From the NCBI RefSeq assembly GCF_016907875.1, contig NZ_JAFBCU010000001.1, forward strand, positions 2,294,001 through 2,358,000: 64,000 bases of DNA, read 5' to 3'. Below, piece by piece: positions 37,999 through 48,400 of this stretch. The stretch comes from Arthrobacter roseus (GTDB lineage: Bacteria; Actinomycetota; Actinomycetes; Actinomycetales; Micrococcaceae). The position numbers and the translations under genes were made by a program. The notes beneath the pieces were generated by a model, which was not told the DNA's origin, made no database searches, and worked only from the letters and a program-made list of their open reading frames with translations. Positions within the stretch are counted from its first letter, which is position 1, and each line of letters begins with the position of its first letter.

Positions 37999-38439
37999 AT
38001 CCAGAACGATCCGGCTGCCAAGGACCCACCCCAGCCAGCAAAGACACCCGAACCCCGGATGACAAAGCAGCGGCTCGCCGTCAGCAGAACACTGGACAGT
38101 CTGAAGGACTTCGTGAGCGCCCAAGAGTTGTACCGGCTCATGCATGAGCGCGGAGAGTCAGTATCCCTAGCCACCGTGTATCGCATTCTGCAGTCAATGT
38201 CAGATGATCAGCTCGTAGACGTGCTACGCAGCGGTGATGGTGAGGCCGTGTACCGCCGGTGCGCCATTGAACACCATCATCATCACCTGTTGTGCCGGAA
38301 CTGTGGCAAGGCAGTGGAGATTGAGGCTCCAGCGTTCGAACAGTGGGCTTTAGGTATTGCCGATGAACATGGGTTTACGCAGGTTGCGCATACTGTAGAG
38401 ATTTTCGGGTGGTGCCGTGAATGCTCCGCCGCCAGCTGA
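37999..38439 (+). CDS. zur: Zinc uptake regulator Zur (Fur family)
   Basis: Zinc-dependent repressor. The conserved core starts at MTKQRLAV (ATG 38059) and continues with AQELYRLMHERGESVSLATVYR, the DNA-binding helix, then HHHHHLLCRNCGKAVE with the regulatory His cluster and CxxC, and EIFGWCREC with the second CxxC of the structural zinc site. The ATG at 38059 gives 126 residues but has no ribosome binding site. An in-frame ATC at 37999 has AGGAGG five bases upstream and would add 20 residues (QNDPAAKD... to TPEPR), giving 146, a length nearer other Zur proteins. I list the longer form as a proposal. It is convergent and overlapping with znuB, its likely target. Confidence 0.85.
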   Translation: MQNDPAAKDPPQPAKTPEPRMTKQRLAVSRTLDSLKDFVSAQELYRLMHERGESVSLATVYRILQSMSDDQLVDVLRSGDGEAVYRRCAIEHHHHHLLCRNCGKAVEIEAPAFEQWALGIADEHGFTQVAHTVEIFGWCRECSAAS

Positions 38440-39271
38440 TCAAGCGACAGATTACATAGATTAAAAATGACACAGTGGTCACGTAGGGACTGATCGGTAT
38501 CCGTCCCCCGAGCGCTAGAAGCGTCCCGCCCACCACGGACGTCGTGGCAAAGGCGACGCTCAGTATGACCACCACCAATGGCGAGGACGTGACCCGCAGG
38601 GCCGCGGCAGCTGGCGTGATGAGCAGTGCCAGCACAAGAAGCGCTCCAACAACCTGAATGGACAGGGCAACAGACAGTCCCAGCACAAACATGAAGAGTA
38701 ACGACAGCCCGCGGACGGGAACACCGCGGGCTTCGGCCTGGTCAGGATCCACGCTGGCAAAAGTCAGCGGTCGCCATATTACGGCCAGCGCAACGACGAC
38801 GACGGCGGCGCAACTTGCGAGCAGATTGAGTTGGACGGTGTCGACCGCCACTATCTGTCCTGTCAGCAACCCAAATTTGTTAGCCGACCGCCCCTCGTAG
38901 AGCGCCAGGAATAAGATGCCGAGGCCAAGGCCAAACGGCATGACGACCCCGATGATCGAGTTGCGGTCCCGCGCCCGCAGTCCCATGAAGGCCAGGATCA
39001 GAGCCGCTATCACGGATCCGATCAAGGATCCCATGACTACATTCACGCCTATGAGCAGGGCGAACGCGGCCCCGGCGAAAGACAATTCAGCAATGCCATG
39101 AACCGCGAATGCTAAGTCCCGCATCATCACGAAGGTGCCAACGAGGCCGCCGACGAGACCGAGGATGAGGCCTGCCCAGAGCGAATTCTGCACCAGTGGC
39201 AGCAATTGTGCGTAGTCATCGAAATTAAAAATAGAATGCAGTATGTCTCCGGAGTCCAACAACGACCTCAC
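38375..39271 (-). CDS. znuB: Zinc ABC transporter permease
   Basis: Polytopic membrane protein of 298 residues in the ABC-3 (ZnuB/TroC) family with about eight or nine helices: FVMMRDLAFAVHGIAELSFAG near residue 46 holds the conserved start of the family, and QVVGALLVLALLITPAAAA near 205-223 is the signature of the transporter core. The GTG at 39271 overlaps the znuC stop (GTGA), so the two are coupled. The final 65 bases overlap the end of zur on the opposite strand, so both transcripts are mutually antisense at their 3' ends. Confidence 0.93.
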   Translation of the reverse strand: MRSLLDSGDILHSIFNFDDYAQLLPLVQNSLWAGLILGLVGGLVGTFVMMRDLAFAVHGIAELSFAGAAFALLIGVNVVMGSLIGSVIAALILAFMGLRARDRNSIIGVVMPFGLGLGILFLALYEGRSANKFGLLTGQIVAVDTVQLNLLASCAAVVVVALAVIWRPLTFASVDPDQAEARGVPVRGLSLLFMFVLGLSVALSIQVVGALLVLALLITPAAAALRVTSSPLVVVILSVAFATTSVVGGTLLALGGRIPISPYVTTVSFLIYVICRLISWRRSIHGTTRKSLQYAQPA

Positions 39272-40089
39272 AGGGTCTCGCCTTCATGGTGATCATGGGT
39301 AGTGACGTCCGGGAGCCCAACCACAATGATTCGACCGTTACTATGAATGACTTCGACATGGCTCTGGTAGAGGTCGGAGAGAACTTCAGTGGTCATGACT
39401 TCCTGCGGAGTACCTATGCAGAACTGGCCGCCCGCAAAGTACAACACCCGATCCACGTAGTCGATGATGGGGTTGATCTCATGGGTCACGAAGACTACAG
39501 CGGCACCGCGTTCGAGCCGCTGCCGGTTGATCAGCGCGCTCACGGCCTGCTGATGATGGAGATCCAGAGAAAGTAACGGTTCATCGCACAAGAGCACGTC
39601 GGGGTCCATTGCCAGCGCCTGCGCTGCCCGTAACCGCTGCTGTTCGCCACCGGATAGCTCCCCCACGGGAGCGTTCGCGTATTCACCCGCGCCGACGGTG
39701 TTGAGCAGCTCATCCACCCTGCGCCTGTGCTCGCGCCCTCCCAAGCGGAAACCCCAGCGGTGACCGTCCAGCCCCAGCCCCACGAGGTCTCTCGCCCGCA
39801 GTGGCGTATCTGTGGGAAACGACTTCTGTTGGGGTATATAACCGATATGACGGTTGCCCCGGCTCACGGCACGTCCGCTGACAGCAGCCGTACCGGAGGA
39901 GAGTTGCTGGAGACCGAGCAATACTTTCAGGAAAGTTGTTTTGCCAGAACCGTTTGGACCCAGAACCGCCAAGAACTCACCAGGGCGGACACGGACGCTG
40001 AGATCCGACCAGAGTTTCCTCATACCGAAATTGAGTCCGGCGTCAGTCAGTTCAACAGCTGCCGTCCGAATATCACTTTCCAACGGCAT
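39268..40089 (-). CDS. znuC: Zinc ABC transporter ATP-binding protein
   Basis: A 273-residue ABC ATPase. Walker A LGPNGSGKTTFLKVLLGL is near residue 43, the signature LSGGEQQRLRAAQALAMDP near 143, Walker B VLLCDEPLLSLDLHHQQ near 165 and the switch His in VFVTHEINPI near 199. It energises zinc import with ZnuB and ZnuA. The ATG at 40089 overlaps the znuA stop by 17 bases, and its end overlaps znuB. The gene is the middle of a three-gene minus-strand operon. Confidence 0.94.
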   Translation of the reverse strand: MPLESDIRTAAVELTDAGLNFGMRKLWSDLSVRVRPGEFLAVLGPNGSGKTTFLKVLLGLQQLSSGTAAVSGRAVSRGNRHIGYIPQQKSFPTDTPLRARDLVGLGLDGHRWGFRLGGREHRRRVDELLNTVGAGEYANAPVGELSGGEQQRLRAAQALAMDPDVLLCDEPLLSLDLHHQQAVSALINRQRLERGAAVVFVTHEINPIIDYVDRVLYFAGGQFCIGTPQEVMTTEVLSDLYQSHVEVIHSNGRIIVVGLPDVTTHDHHEGETL

Positions 40090-41047
40090 GCGTCACCGCT
40101 TCCACGTTCTGCTCCATCCATTCCACGTATTCCTGGTCCTCCGGAAGCGTTTCGGTAAAGTTCACTACAGGAACTCCGGCTTTTTCAGCGACATCCCGGA
40201 CAGCTTCGGTCTGCTGACTCTCCGTCTGCTGGTTATAGGCGAGGAATGAAATGTCCTTCTCTGAGACTAGCTGTTCCATGTTTCTCATCGCGACGATGGA
40301 CACATCCGTTCCCTCCTCCAAGGCCTCGGTATAGTCCGCGGGCGTGAGGTTTTCAAAGCCAGCGTCCTCCAACAGGTAGAGCGGAACGGGTTCAGTTACC
40401 GCAATGGAGGCCCCGTCCGTTTTCTGAGCAAGCGCGACCAGATCTTCCTCGAGTGCGTTCAGGGAAGACGTGACGTTCTCAGCATTTCGATCAAACTCAA
40501 CGGCTCCACCGGGGTCGGCTTCACCCAAGACTCGCGCGATTTCGGCGACCAACAGCGTCATGGAGTGCAAGTCATACCAGACGTGTTCATTGACGGTTCC
40601 ATGGTCATGGTGATCCTCCTCCTGCTGCGGCTCCTCACCGCCATGAGCATCTTCACCGGCTTCATGGTTCAACCCCGAAACGTCAACGGCCGAGATGACG
40701 CGATCCGCCGGCATCTCGACGCTATCGGTCAGTTTCTCCATAAAACCGTCATACCCGCCGCCATTGAGCACGACAACGTCCGCCTCGGAGACCGCAAGTT
40801 TGTCCCGTACTGTCGCCTCATAGGAGTGCGGGTCTTGAGTGGGCCCGGAAATGATGGAGGAGACCCTTACCCGGTCTCCTCCGATCTGACGTGCAATGCT
40901 CCCGTAAACATCGGTGGAGGCGACGACGGCGAGTGAGTCCTCCGATTCTGAATTTCCTGCCTCCCCGGAAGGAGCGCCGCAAGCGCTGAGTGCAAGACCC
41001 GCTCCAGCAAGGCAGGTGAGGAAACGGAATCCAGATGAAATACGCAT
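40073..41047 (-). CDS. znuA: Zinc ABC transporter substrate-binding lipoprotein
   Basis: Metal-binding protein of 324 residues of cluster A-I. It begins with a lipoprotein signal with lipobox LSAC (Cys23). Metal ligand candidates are His in TQDPHSYEAT near 74, the His-rich loop DAHGGEEPQQEEDHHDHG near 140 (zinc-loop type), and HVWYDLHSM near 155. The C-terminal half has SIAVTEPVPLYLLEDAGFEN and a NQQTESQQTE segment, typical of the actinobacterial zinc proteins. The acidic/His loop is characteristic of zinc rather than manganese proteins. A palindromic operator candidate lies 54-70 bases upstream. Confidence 0.92.
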   Translation of the reverse strand: MRISSGFRFLTCLAGAGLALSACGAPSGEAGNSESEDSLAVVASTDVYGSIARQIGGDRVRVSSIISGPTQDPHSYEATVRDKLAVSEADVVVLNGGGYDGFMEKLTDSVEMPADRVISAVDVSGLNHEAGEDAHGGEEPQQEEDHHDHGTVNEHVWYDLHSMTLLVAEIARVLGEADPGGAVEFDRNAENVTSSLNALEEDLVALAQKTDGASIAVTEPVPLYLLEDAGFENLTPADYTEALEEGTDVSIVAMRNMEQLVSEKDISFLAYNQQTESQQTEAVRDVAEKAGVPVVNFTETLPEDQEYVEWMEQNVEAVTHAVGK

Positions 41048-41100
41048 CGGCCTTCAATCATTCGACAGCAGGTGGGGACTACCTCACCAGCTTAGCGCTA

Positions 41101-41117
41101 ATGCGAACCATTCGCAT
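41101..41117. promoter_or_regulatory. Putative Zur operator upstream of znuA
   Basis: A perfect inverted repeat ATGCGAA-CCA-TTCGCAT lies 54 bases before the znuA start. It is embedded in a larger imperfect palindrome reaching AGCG on one side and AACGCT on the other. Length and symmetry fit a Fur-family dimer site, but the arms are not the AT-rich TGAAAAT type of Streptomyces and mycobacterial Zur boxes, so the match is by structure only. A TANNNT -10 candidate (TAAGCT, minus strand) lies between it and the gene. Confidence 0.6.
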
Positions 41118-41135
41118 AACGCTTAGTCTCTAGAG

Positions 41136-42194
41136 TCATCCGTCTATACGTCGTAGTCCCTGAGACTGCGTAACATCATGAATTTCACCGATCAGCTGCT
41201 CGATGACGTCTTCCAGGAATAGCACGCCCTGAGTAGCGCCATCGGCTCCCAGTACACGCGCAAGGTGAGACCCTGTGCGCTGCATCACTGCCATCCCATC
41301 CTCTATCTCGTCATCCAGCGCCAAGTTCGCCAGGGAGCGGACCGTTGTTTCCGTGAAGGGCTGATAAAACTGCTCCTGTGGGATGGACATGATGTCCTTC
41401 AGATGCATATATCCTGTGAGGCGTCCTTCTCCATCAACGAGCACGAATCGCGAGAATCCGGTGCGGCTCACGGCACGCTCAAAGTCCGCCGGGGTTGAAT
41501 CGGTGCCCAGTGTGACCAGCTCATCGAGCGGGACCATAGTGCTTCGCGCCGTCTGCCCCGAGAACTCGAGCGCTCCGTGGATGATCCCAGACTCATCGGC
41601 CACAAGACCATGCCTCGTTGATTCCTGAACGATAGATTGCATTTCCTCGAGGGTAAATGTTGAGGAAACCTCGTCCTTGGGTTGGATGCCCATGGCGCGC
41701 AACGCGTGGTTTGCAACCCAGTTCAGGCTCACAATGACTGGTTTCACGGCCCTGGAAATCAGCACCAGAGGAGTAGCAAGAAACAGCGCTGCTTTGTCTG
41801 CCACGGATACAGAAATGTTTTTCGGTACCATCTCCCCGAACGTGACGTGCAAAAACGTCACCAGAAGCAGTGCCACCGCAAATGCAGCGGTTCCGGCGAT
41901 GGGTTCGGGAATACCGATGGCGGTGAAGGGCACCAGAAGCAGGTGATGAATCGCGGGCTCGGCAACGATGAGGATCAACAGGGAGCAGACGGTGATTCCC
42001 AATTGGGCACAGGCCAGCATCAACGAAACATGTTCCATCGCCCACAGGGCAGTTTTTGCTCGCTTTGACCCTGCTTCTGCCAGCGGCTCGATCTGGCTTC
42101 TTCTGGCCGACATGACAGCAAACTCGGCACCGACGAAAAACGCATTGCCCAGCAGGAGGACGAACAGCCAGAGGATACCTGTCCAATCACTCAT
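41136..42194 (-). CDS. CNNM/CorC-type membrane protein with CBS domains (short)
   Basis: A 352-residue protein of the CNNM family: an N-terminal DUF21 membrane domain with four helices (ILWLFVLLLGNAFFVGAEFA at about 7-26 and ACAQLGITVCSLL near 60), then two CBS-type segments (STMVPLDELVTLGTDSTPADF near 222 and VLVDGEGRLTGYMHLKDI near 255). The protein ends ATQGVLFLEDVIEQLIGEI without the CorC/HlyC C-terminal domain of its neighbour. Members carry magnesium or support metal export. I start at ATG 42194; the frame reaches 42239. The start overlaps the previous stop by 8 bases. The order (short CNNM, long CNNM, guaB1) matches Rv1841c-Rv1843c. Confidence 0.87.
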   Translation of the reverse strand: MSDWTGILWLFVLLLGNAFFVGAEFAVMSARRSQIEPLAEAGSKRAKTALWAMEHVSLMLACAQLGITVCSLLILIVAEPAIHHLLLVPFTAIGIPEPIAGTAAFAVALLLVTFLHVTFGEMVPKNISVSVADKAALFLATPLVLISRAVKPVIVSLNWVANHALRAMGIQPKDEVSSTFTLEEMQSIVQESTRHGLVADESGIIHGALEFSGQTARSTMVPLDELVTLGTDSTPADFERAVSRTGFSRFVLVDGEGRLTGYMHLKDIMSIPQEQFYQPFTETTVRSLANLALDDEIEDGMAVMQRTGSHLARVLGADGATQGVLFLEDVIEQLIGEIHDVTQSQGLRRIDG

Positions 42195-43545
42195 GATTCG
42201 CTCCCCTGTCGGAATCCACGTGCCCGGGACCATCCCCAATTGCTGCCGACTCTGTTGTGGCCACGAACCGGATCCGATCGATGCGACGTCCGTCCATCCG
42301 CTCCACCTCGAGATTCCCGTCAGGAATGGCTACAATGTCCCCCGCCTCGGCGATACGACCCAACTCGCACATCATGAACCCGCCTACGGTCTCGTAGCCA
42401 GCCTCATCGGGTACGGTCAGCTGCGGGACAAGCTCGCTGACCTCATCGGGTCGCATGATGCCCGGGAAATACCAATCCCCGGAGGCACTTTGTAGTACCC
42501 CAGGTTTGACGCGGTCGTGTTCGTCCGAAACCTCGCCCACGATCTCCTCGACCAGGTCCTCCAGCGTCGCAACACCCGCAGTGCCACCGTACTCGTCCAG
42601 CACGACGGCCAATTGGAGATTCCCCTCCCTGAGCTCGGAAAGCAGGGAGTCCAGATGAACCGTTTCGGGCACACGCAGCACTTCGGTCATAATCGCTCCA
42701 GCCGCAACCCCTGCCCGCTTCTCCCGCGGAACCGACACCGCCTTCTTGACGTGAACCACTCCCCGAATGTCATCGGGTGAGTCTCCGATGATAGGGAACC
42801 TCGAATACCCCGTACGTCGCGCGGCTTCGACGACGTCCGCCACGCTCTGATCCGCATCGATGGTTTCAAGCCTGATTCGCGGCGTCATGACGTCGGCTGC
42901 GATGCGCTCGGAAAAGTTTAGGGTCCGTGAAACAAAATTCGCTGTGCCCACATCCAGCGTGCCCATTTTGGCTGAACGGCGAACCATTGACGAGAGTTCG
43001 GCAGGTGTCCGCGCACCAGATATCTCTTCTTTGGCCTCGAGACCAAAGATATTCAGCACCTTATTGGAAAAACCATTGAGTAGCGTAACAGCGGGACGGA
43101 ACACAGCTGTGAAGATCAATTGTGGCCGGGCCAGCGCCCTCCCGATGCGAAACGGAAGCGCAATGGACATGTTCTTAGGTATCAGTTCGCCAATCAGCAT
43201 GGACAAAAGGGTTGCCAGAACAATAGAAACGGAAAAGGCTATGATGCCCTGCCAGTTTTCCGCCAACCCAGACCTGTCAAGAACCGGAGCGAGCAACCGC
43301 GAAATGGCTGGATCCATGACGTAGCCGGTCAGCAGAGTGGTCAGCGTGATTCCGACCTGACAACTGGAGAGCTGGGTGGATAAAGATTTGAGGCATCTCA
43401 GGAGTGGCTCGGCCTTGCGATCACCATTGTCTACTGCTCTCTGCACGGTGGTTTGGTCAAGAGCGACGAGCGAGAACTCGACGGCCACAAAAAAACCGGT
43501 CCCGAGGATCAGCAGCAACCCGCCGCCGAGGAGTAACCATTCCAT
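42187..43545 (-). CDS. CNNM/CorC-type membrane protein with CBS and CorC domains (long)
   Basis: A 452-residue paralogue of the preceding gene. The N-terminal DUF21 domain has [19 protein letters not shown] near residue 16 and [16 protein letters not shown] near 60; the paired CBS segments ([20 protein letters not shown] near 230, [20 protein letters not shown] near 298) are followed by a CorC_HlyC domain with [15 protein letters not shown] near 365. The protein thus keeps all three domains of magnesium/cobalt efflux-type CNNM proteins. The two are probably co-transcribed and may form a complex. Confidence 0.88.
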   Translation of the reverse strand: MEWLLLGGGLLLILGTGFFVAVEFSLVALDQTTVQRAVDNGDRKAEPLLRCLKSLSTQLSSCQVGITLTTLLTGYVMDPAISRLLAPVLDRSGLAENWQGIIAFSVSIVLATLLSMLIGELIPKNMSIALPFRIGRALARPQLIFTAVFRPAVTLLNGFSNKVLNIFGLEAKEEISGARTPAELSSMVRRSAKMGTLDVGTANFVSRTLNFSERIAADVMTPRIRLETIDADQSVADVVEAARRTGYSRFPIIGDSPDDIRGVVHVKKAVSVPREKRAGVAAGAIMTEVLRVPETVHLDSLLSELREGNLQLAVVLDEYGGTAGVATLEDLVEEIVGEVSDEHDRVKPGVLQSASGDWYFPGIMRPDEVSELVPQLTVPDEAGYETVGGFMMCELGRIAEAGDIVAIPDGNLEVERMDGRRIDRIRFVATTESAAIGDGPGHVDSDRGANHE

Positions 43546-43764
43546 CTACAGGGCCACCGACCTTGGTGCCGCGGCCCAGACTTCATCTGGGACTTGAGGC
43601 AAGCCGGGTCTAGAAGGCTCCGATGGCTCAGAGGGTGAACGAAGGGCGCGGTGGCTGGGGCTGCCGACGCTGGGTGACGCTGGTATACAGGTCACTGGCC
43701 GGCCCCTAGAAAAGCTGTCCATGGTCCGCTTAGTTTACAGCAAGTACTGTGTTGGCATAGTGCC

Positions 43765-45327
<1,563 letters not shown>

Positions 45328-45473
45328 CTACTTTGTAGCAAGTGTCACTAGACTGATGGAAGATCCCGAACAGCGGCACTGCTGGATCCTGACCGGTTGG
45401 ATCCGCCCTGCCGCTTCAGGCCGAGCCCGTGGCGCTACGGGCGAAGGCAACTCATGGAAGAGGCGTATAACCA

Positions 45474-48400
45474 GTGCCAGAACAAGCCGACCACCGTCTA
45501 CCCGAGGAATTTGGCGGAAACGAGTGGCTCGTCGACGAGCTCTATCAAAAGTTTCTGAAGGACAAGAACTCGGTCGACAAAAAGTGGTGGGGTATCTTCG
45601 ACGCCTACGGCGAAGACAGTCAACCGCAGTCAAACGCACAGACTGCGCGCCCCCTTGATGAGGGCTCCAACCCACATCCCGCGACGCGTCAGCTTCCTGT
45701 AGTTAATTCCGAAAAAAACGCGCCGAAGTCCTCCGGTGAGTCCCCCGCTATGACACAAGCGTCCGGGAAGCCACCGGTGAAAAAAGAAACACCGGCAGGT
45801 CAAAGCAGCGATGCAAACGAAAATGCTCCTGCTACAAGCCCCTCAAAAGTGCAGAGCAAATCTGGCGAGAAGAGCCAGGACAAACAGCCAGCCGAAAAAA
45901 AGCCAACTCCCATCCCGGCACAGTTGCCTGAGTCCTCGGCTGCCACCGTGACCGAAGAAGACAAGGTCACCCCGCTCAGAGGCCCCGCAAAAGCAATCGC
46001 CACGAACATGGACGCAAGCCTCAGCGTTCCCACCGCCACAAGCGTCCGCGCTGTTCCTGCCAAGCTGTTGATTGATAATCGTGTGGTTATCAACAACCAT
46101 CTCCAGCGGTCTCGTGGCGGCAAAGTCTCCTTCACGCATTTGATCGGATACGCCATCATTCGCGCGTTGGCCCAATTCCCGTCTCAGAACGTCATCTACG
46201 ATGTCGTCGACGGAAAACCGGTCTCGGTACAACCAGCGCACGTCAACTTCGGTCTCGCCATCGACATGCCTAAACCGGATGGATCACGCATTCTTGTGGT
46301 GCCGAACATCAAGAAGGCAGAGACCATGAACTTTTCGGAGTTCTGGCAGGCCTATGAGGACTTGGTCAAGCGCGCGCGAGGTGGCAAACTCGGAGCAGAC
46401 GACTACTCCGGCACCACTATTTCGCTGACGAACCCCGGTGGAATCGGAACCGTACATTCGGTTCCACGCCTTTCCAAGGGGCAGGCCTGCATCATTGGTG
46501 CGGGGGCTCTTGAATATCCCGCTGAATACCAGGGCGCATCTCCCAAGACGCTCGCCCGGCTGGGAATAAGCAAAACAATCACGCTGACATCCACCTACGA
46601 TCATCGTGTCATTCAGGGTGCGGGCAGCGGCGAATTTCTTCGAATCGTTCATCAGCTTCTCCTCGGAGAGCAGGATTTCTACGACGACATTTTCGAAGCA
46701 CTGCGCATTCCTTACGAGCCGGTCCGCTGGAGTGCAGACATTCAGGTGGATCCGCAAGACCAGATCAACAAGGTTGCCCGCATCCAGCAGCTGATCCATG
46801 CATATCGTGTCCGCGGTCACCTGATGGCGGACACCAACCCCCTCGAGTACGTTCAGCGTAAGCACGCCGACCTGGACATTCGCAGTCACGGACTGACGTT
46901 GTGGGACCTGGACCGGGAATGGCCAACGGGTGGCTTCGGTGGCAAATCTAACCTCGCATTCCGTACCATGCTTGGCGTACTACGGGACGCGTACTGCCGC
47001 ACCACTGGCATTGAGTACATGCACATTCAGGATCCTGAGGAGCGCAGGTGGTTCCAGGGTGAACTGGAGCATCCCTATTCCAAGCCAAGCCGTGAAGAAC
47101 AGCTTCGGATTCTGCAAAAACTTAATTCTGCCGAGGCGTTCGAGACGTTCCTGCAGACCAAATTCGTGGGTCAGAAACGGTTCTCTCTGGAGGGCGGAGA
47201 ATCACTGATCCCTCTTCTTGATTCGGTCATCTCGGACGCTGCCGACGACGGCATGGATGAAGTCACGATCGGTATGGCCCACCGCGGTCGACTCAACGTG
47301 CTGACCAACATTGCCGGCAAGACGTATGCCCAGGTCTTCCGCGAGTTCGAAGGCACACAAGACCCCCGAAGCGTTCAGGGGTCCGGTGACGTCAAGTATC
47401 ACCTCGGTACCGAAGGCCGGTTCACGTCGGACAAGGGTAACGAAACCAAGGTCTATCTGGCGGCAAACCCTTCCCACCTAGAGGCGGGCGACTCAGTACT
47501 TGAGGGCATTGCGCGAGCCAAGCAGGACCGGCTCAATCAGGGCGAGGGCGCCTATCCCGTCCTACCGATACTGATCCATGGCGATGCGGCATTTGCGGGT
47601 CAGGGCGTCGTCGCGGAGACACTGAACCTTTCCCAGCTCCGTGGCTACCGCACTGGCGGTACTGTTCACATCATTGTGAACAATCAGGTGGGTTTCACCA
47701 CGGCACCGACCTCGTATCGTTCAACGGTCTACTCGACTGACGTGGCAAAGATGGTACAGGCACCCATTTTCCATGTAAATGGCGATGACCCCGAAGCTGT
47801 GGTGCGGGTTGCTCAGCTCGCCTACCAGTTCCGGCAGAAGTTCAACAAAGACGTTGTCATCGACATGATCTGCTACCGCCGTCGCGGCCACAATGAGGGA
47901 GACGATCCCTCGATGACGCAACCGCTGATGTACAACCTCATTGATGCCAAGCGCTCCGTACGAAAGCTGTACACAGAGGGGCTCATTGGTCGCGGCGACA
48001 TTAGCGAGGATGAAGCCGCACAGGCACTGCGAGATTACCAAGAGCGGCTGGAACGGGTTTTCGCAGAGACGCACGCAGCGCAAACGTCGCCGGTACCCGT
48101 AGTGACCAAGGACAACGCCGCTGTCTCAGATATCGAGAGGCCATTTGCCCAGCAGGACGACAACGGAGCGGGCGCACCCGCGTCAACCGCGATCACCGTT
48201 GAGACCCTCGCCCACATCGGCAAGGCCCATATGGACGTTCCTGAAGGCTTCACCGTTCACACCAAGCTCAAGGCATTGCTAGAGAAACGCGAGCAGATGT
48301 CCCGTGAGGGCAACATTGACTGGGGCTTTGGCGAACTGGCTGCCTTCGGTTCCCTACTCATGGAAGGTGTACCGGTTCGGTTAGCGGGCCAGGACACACG

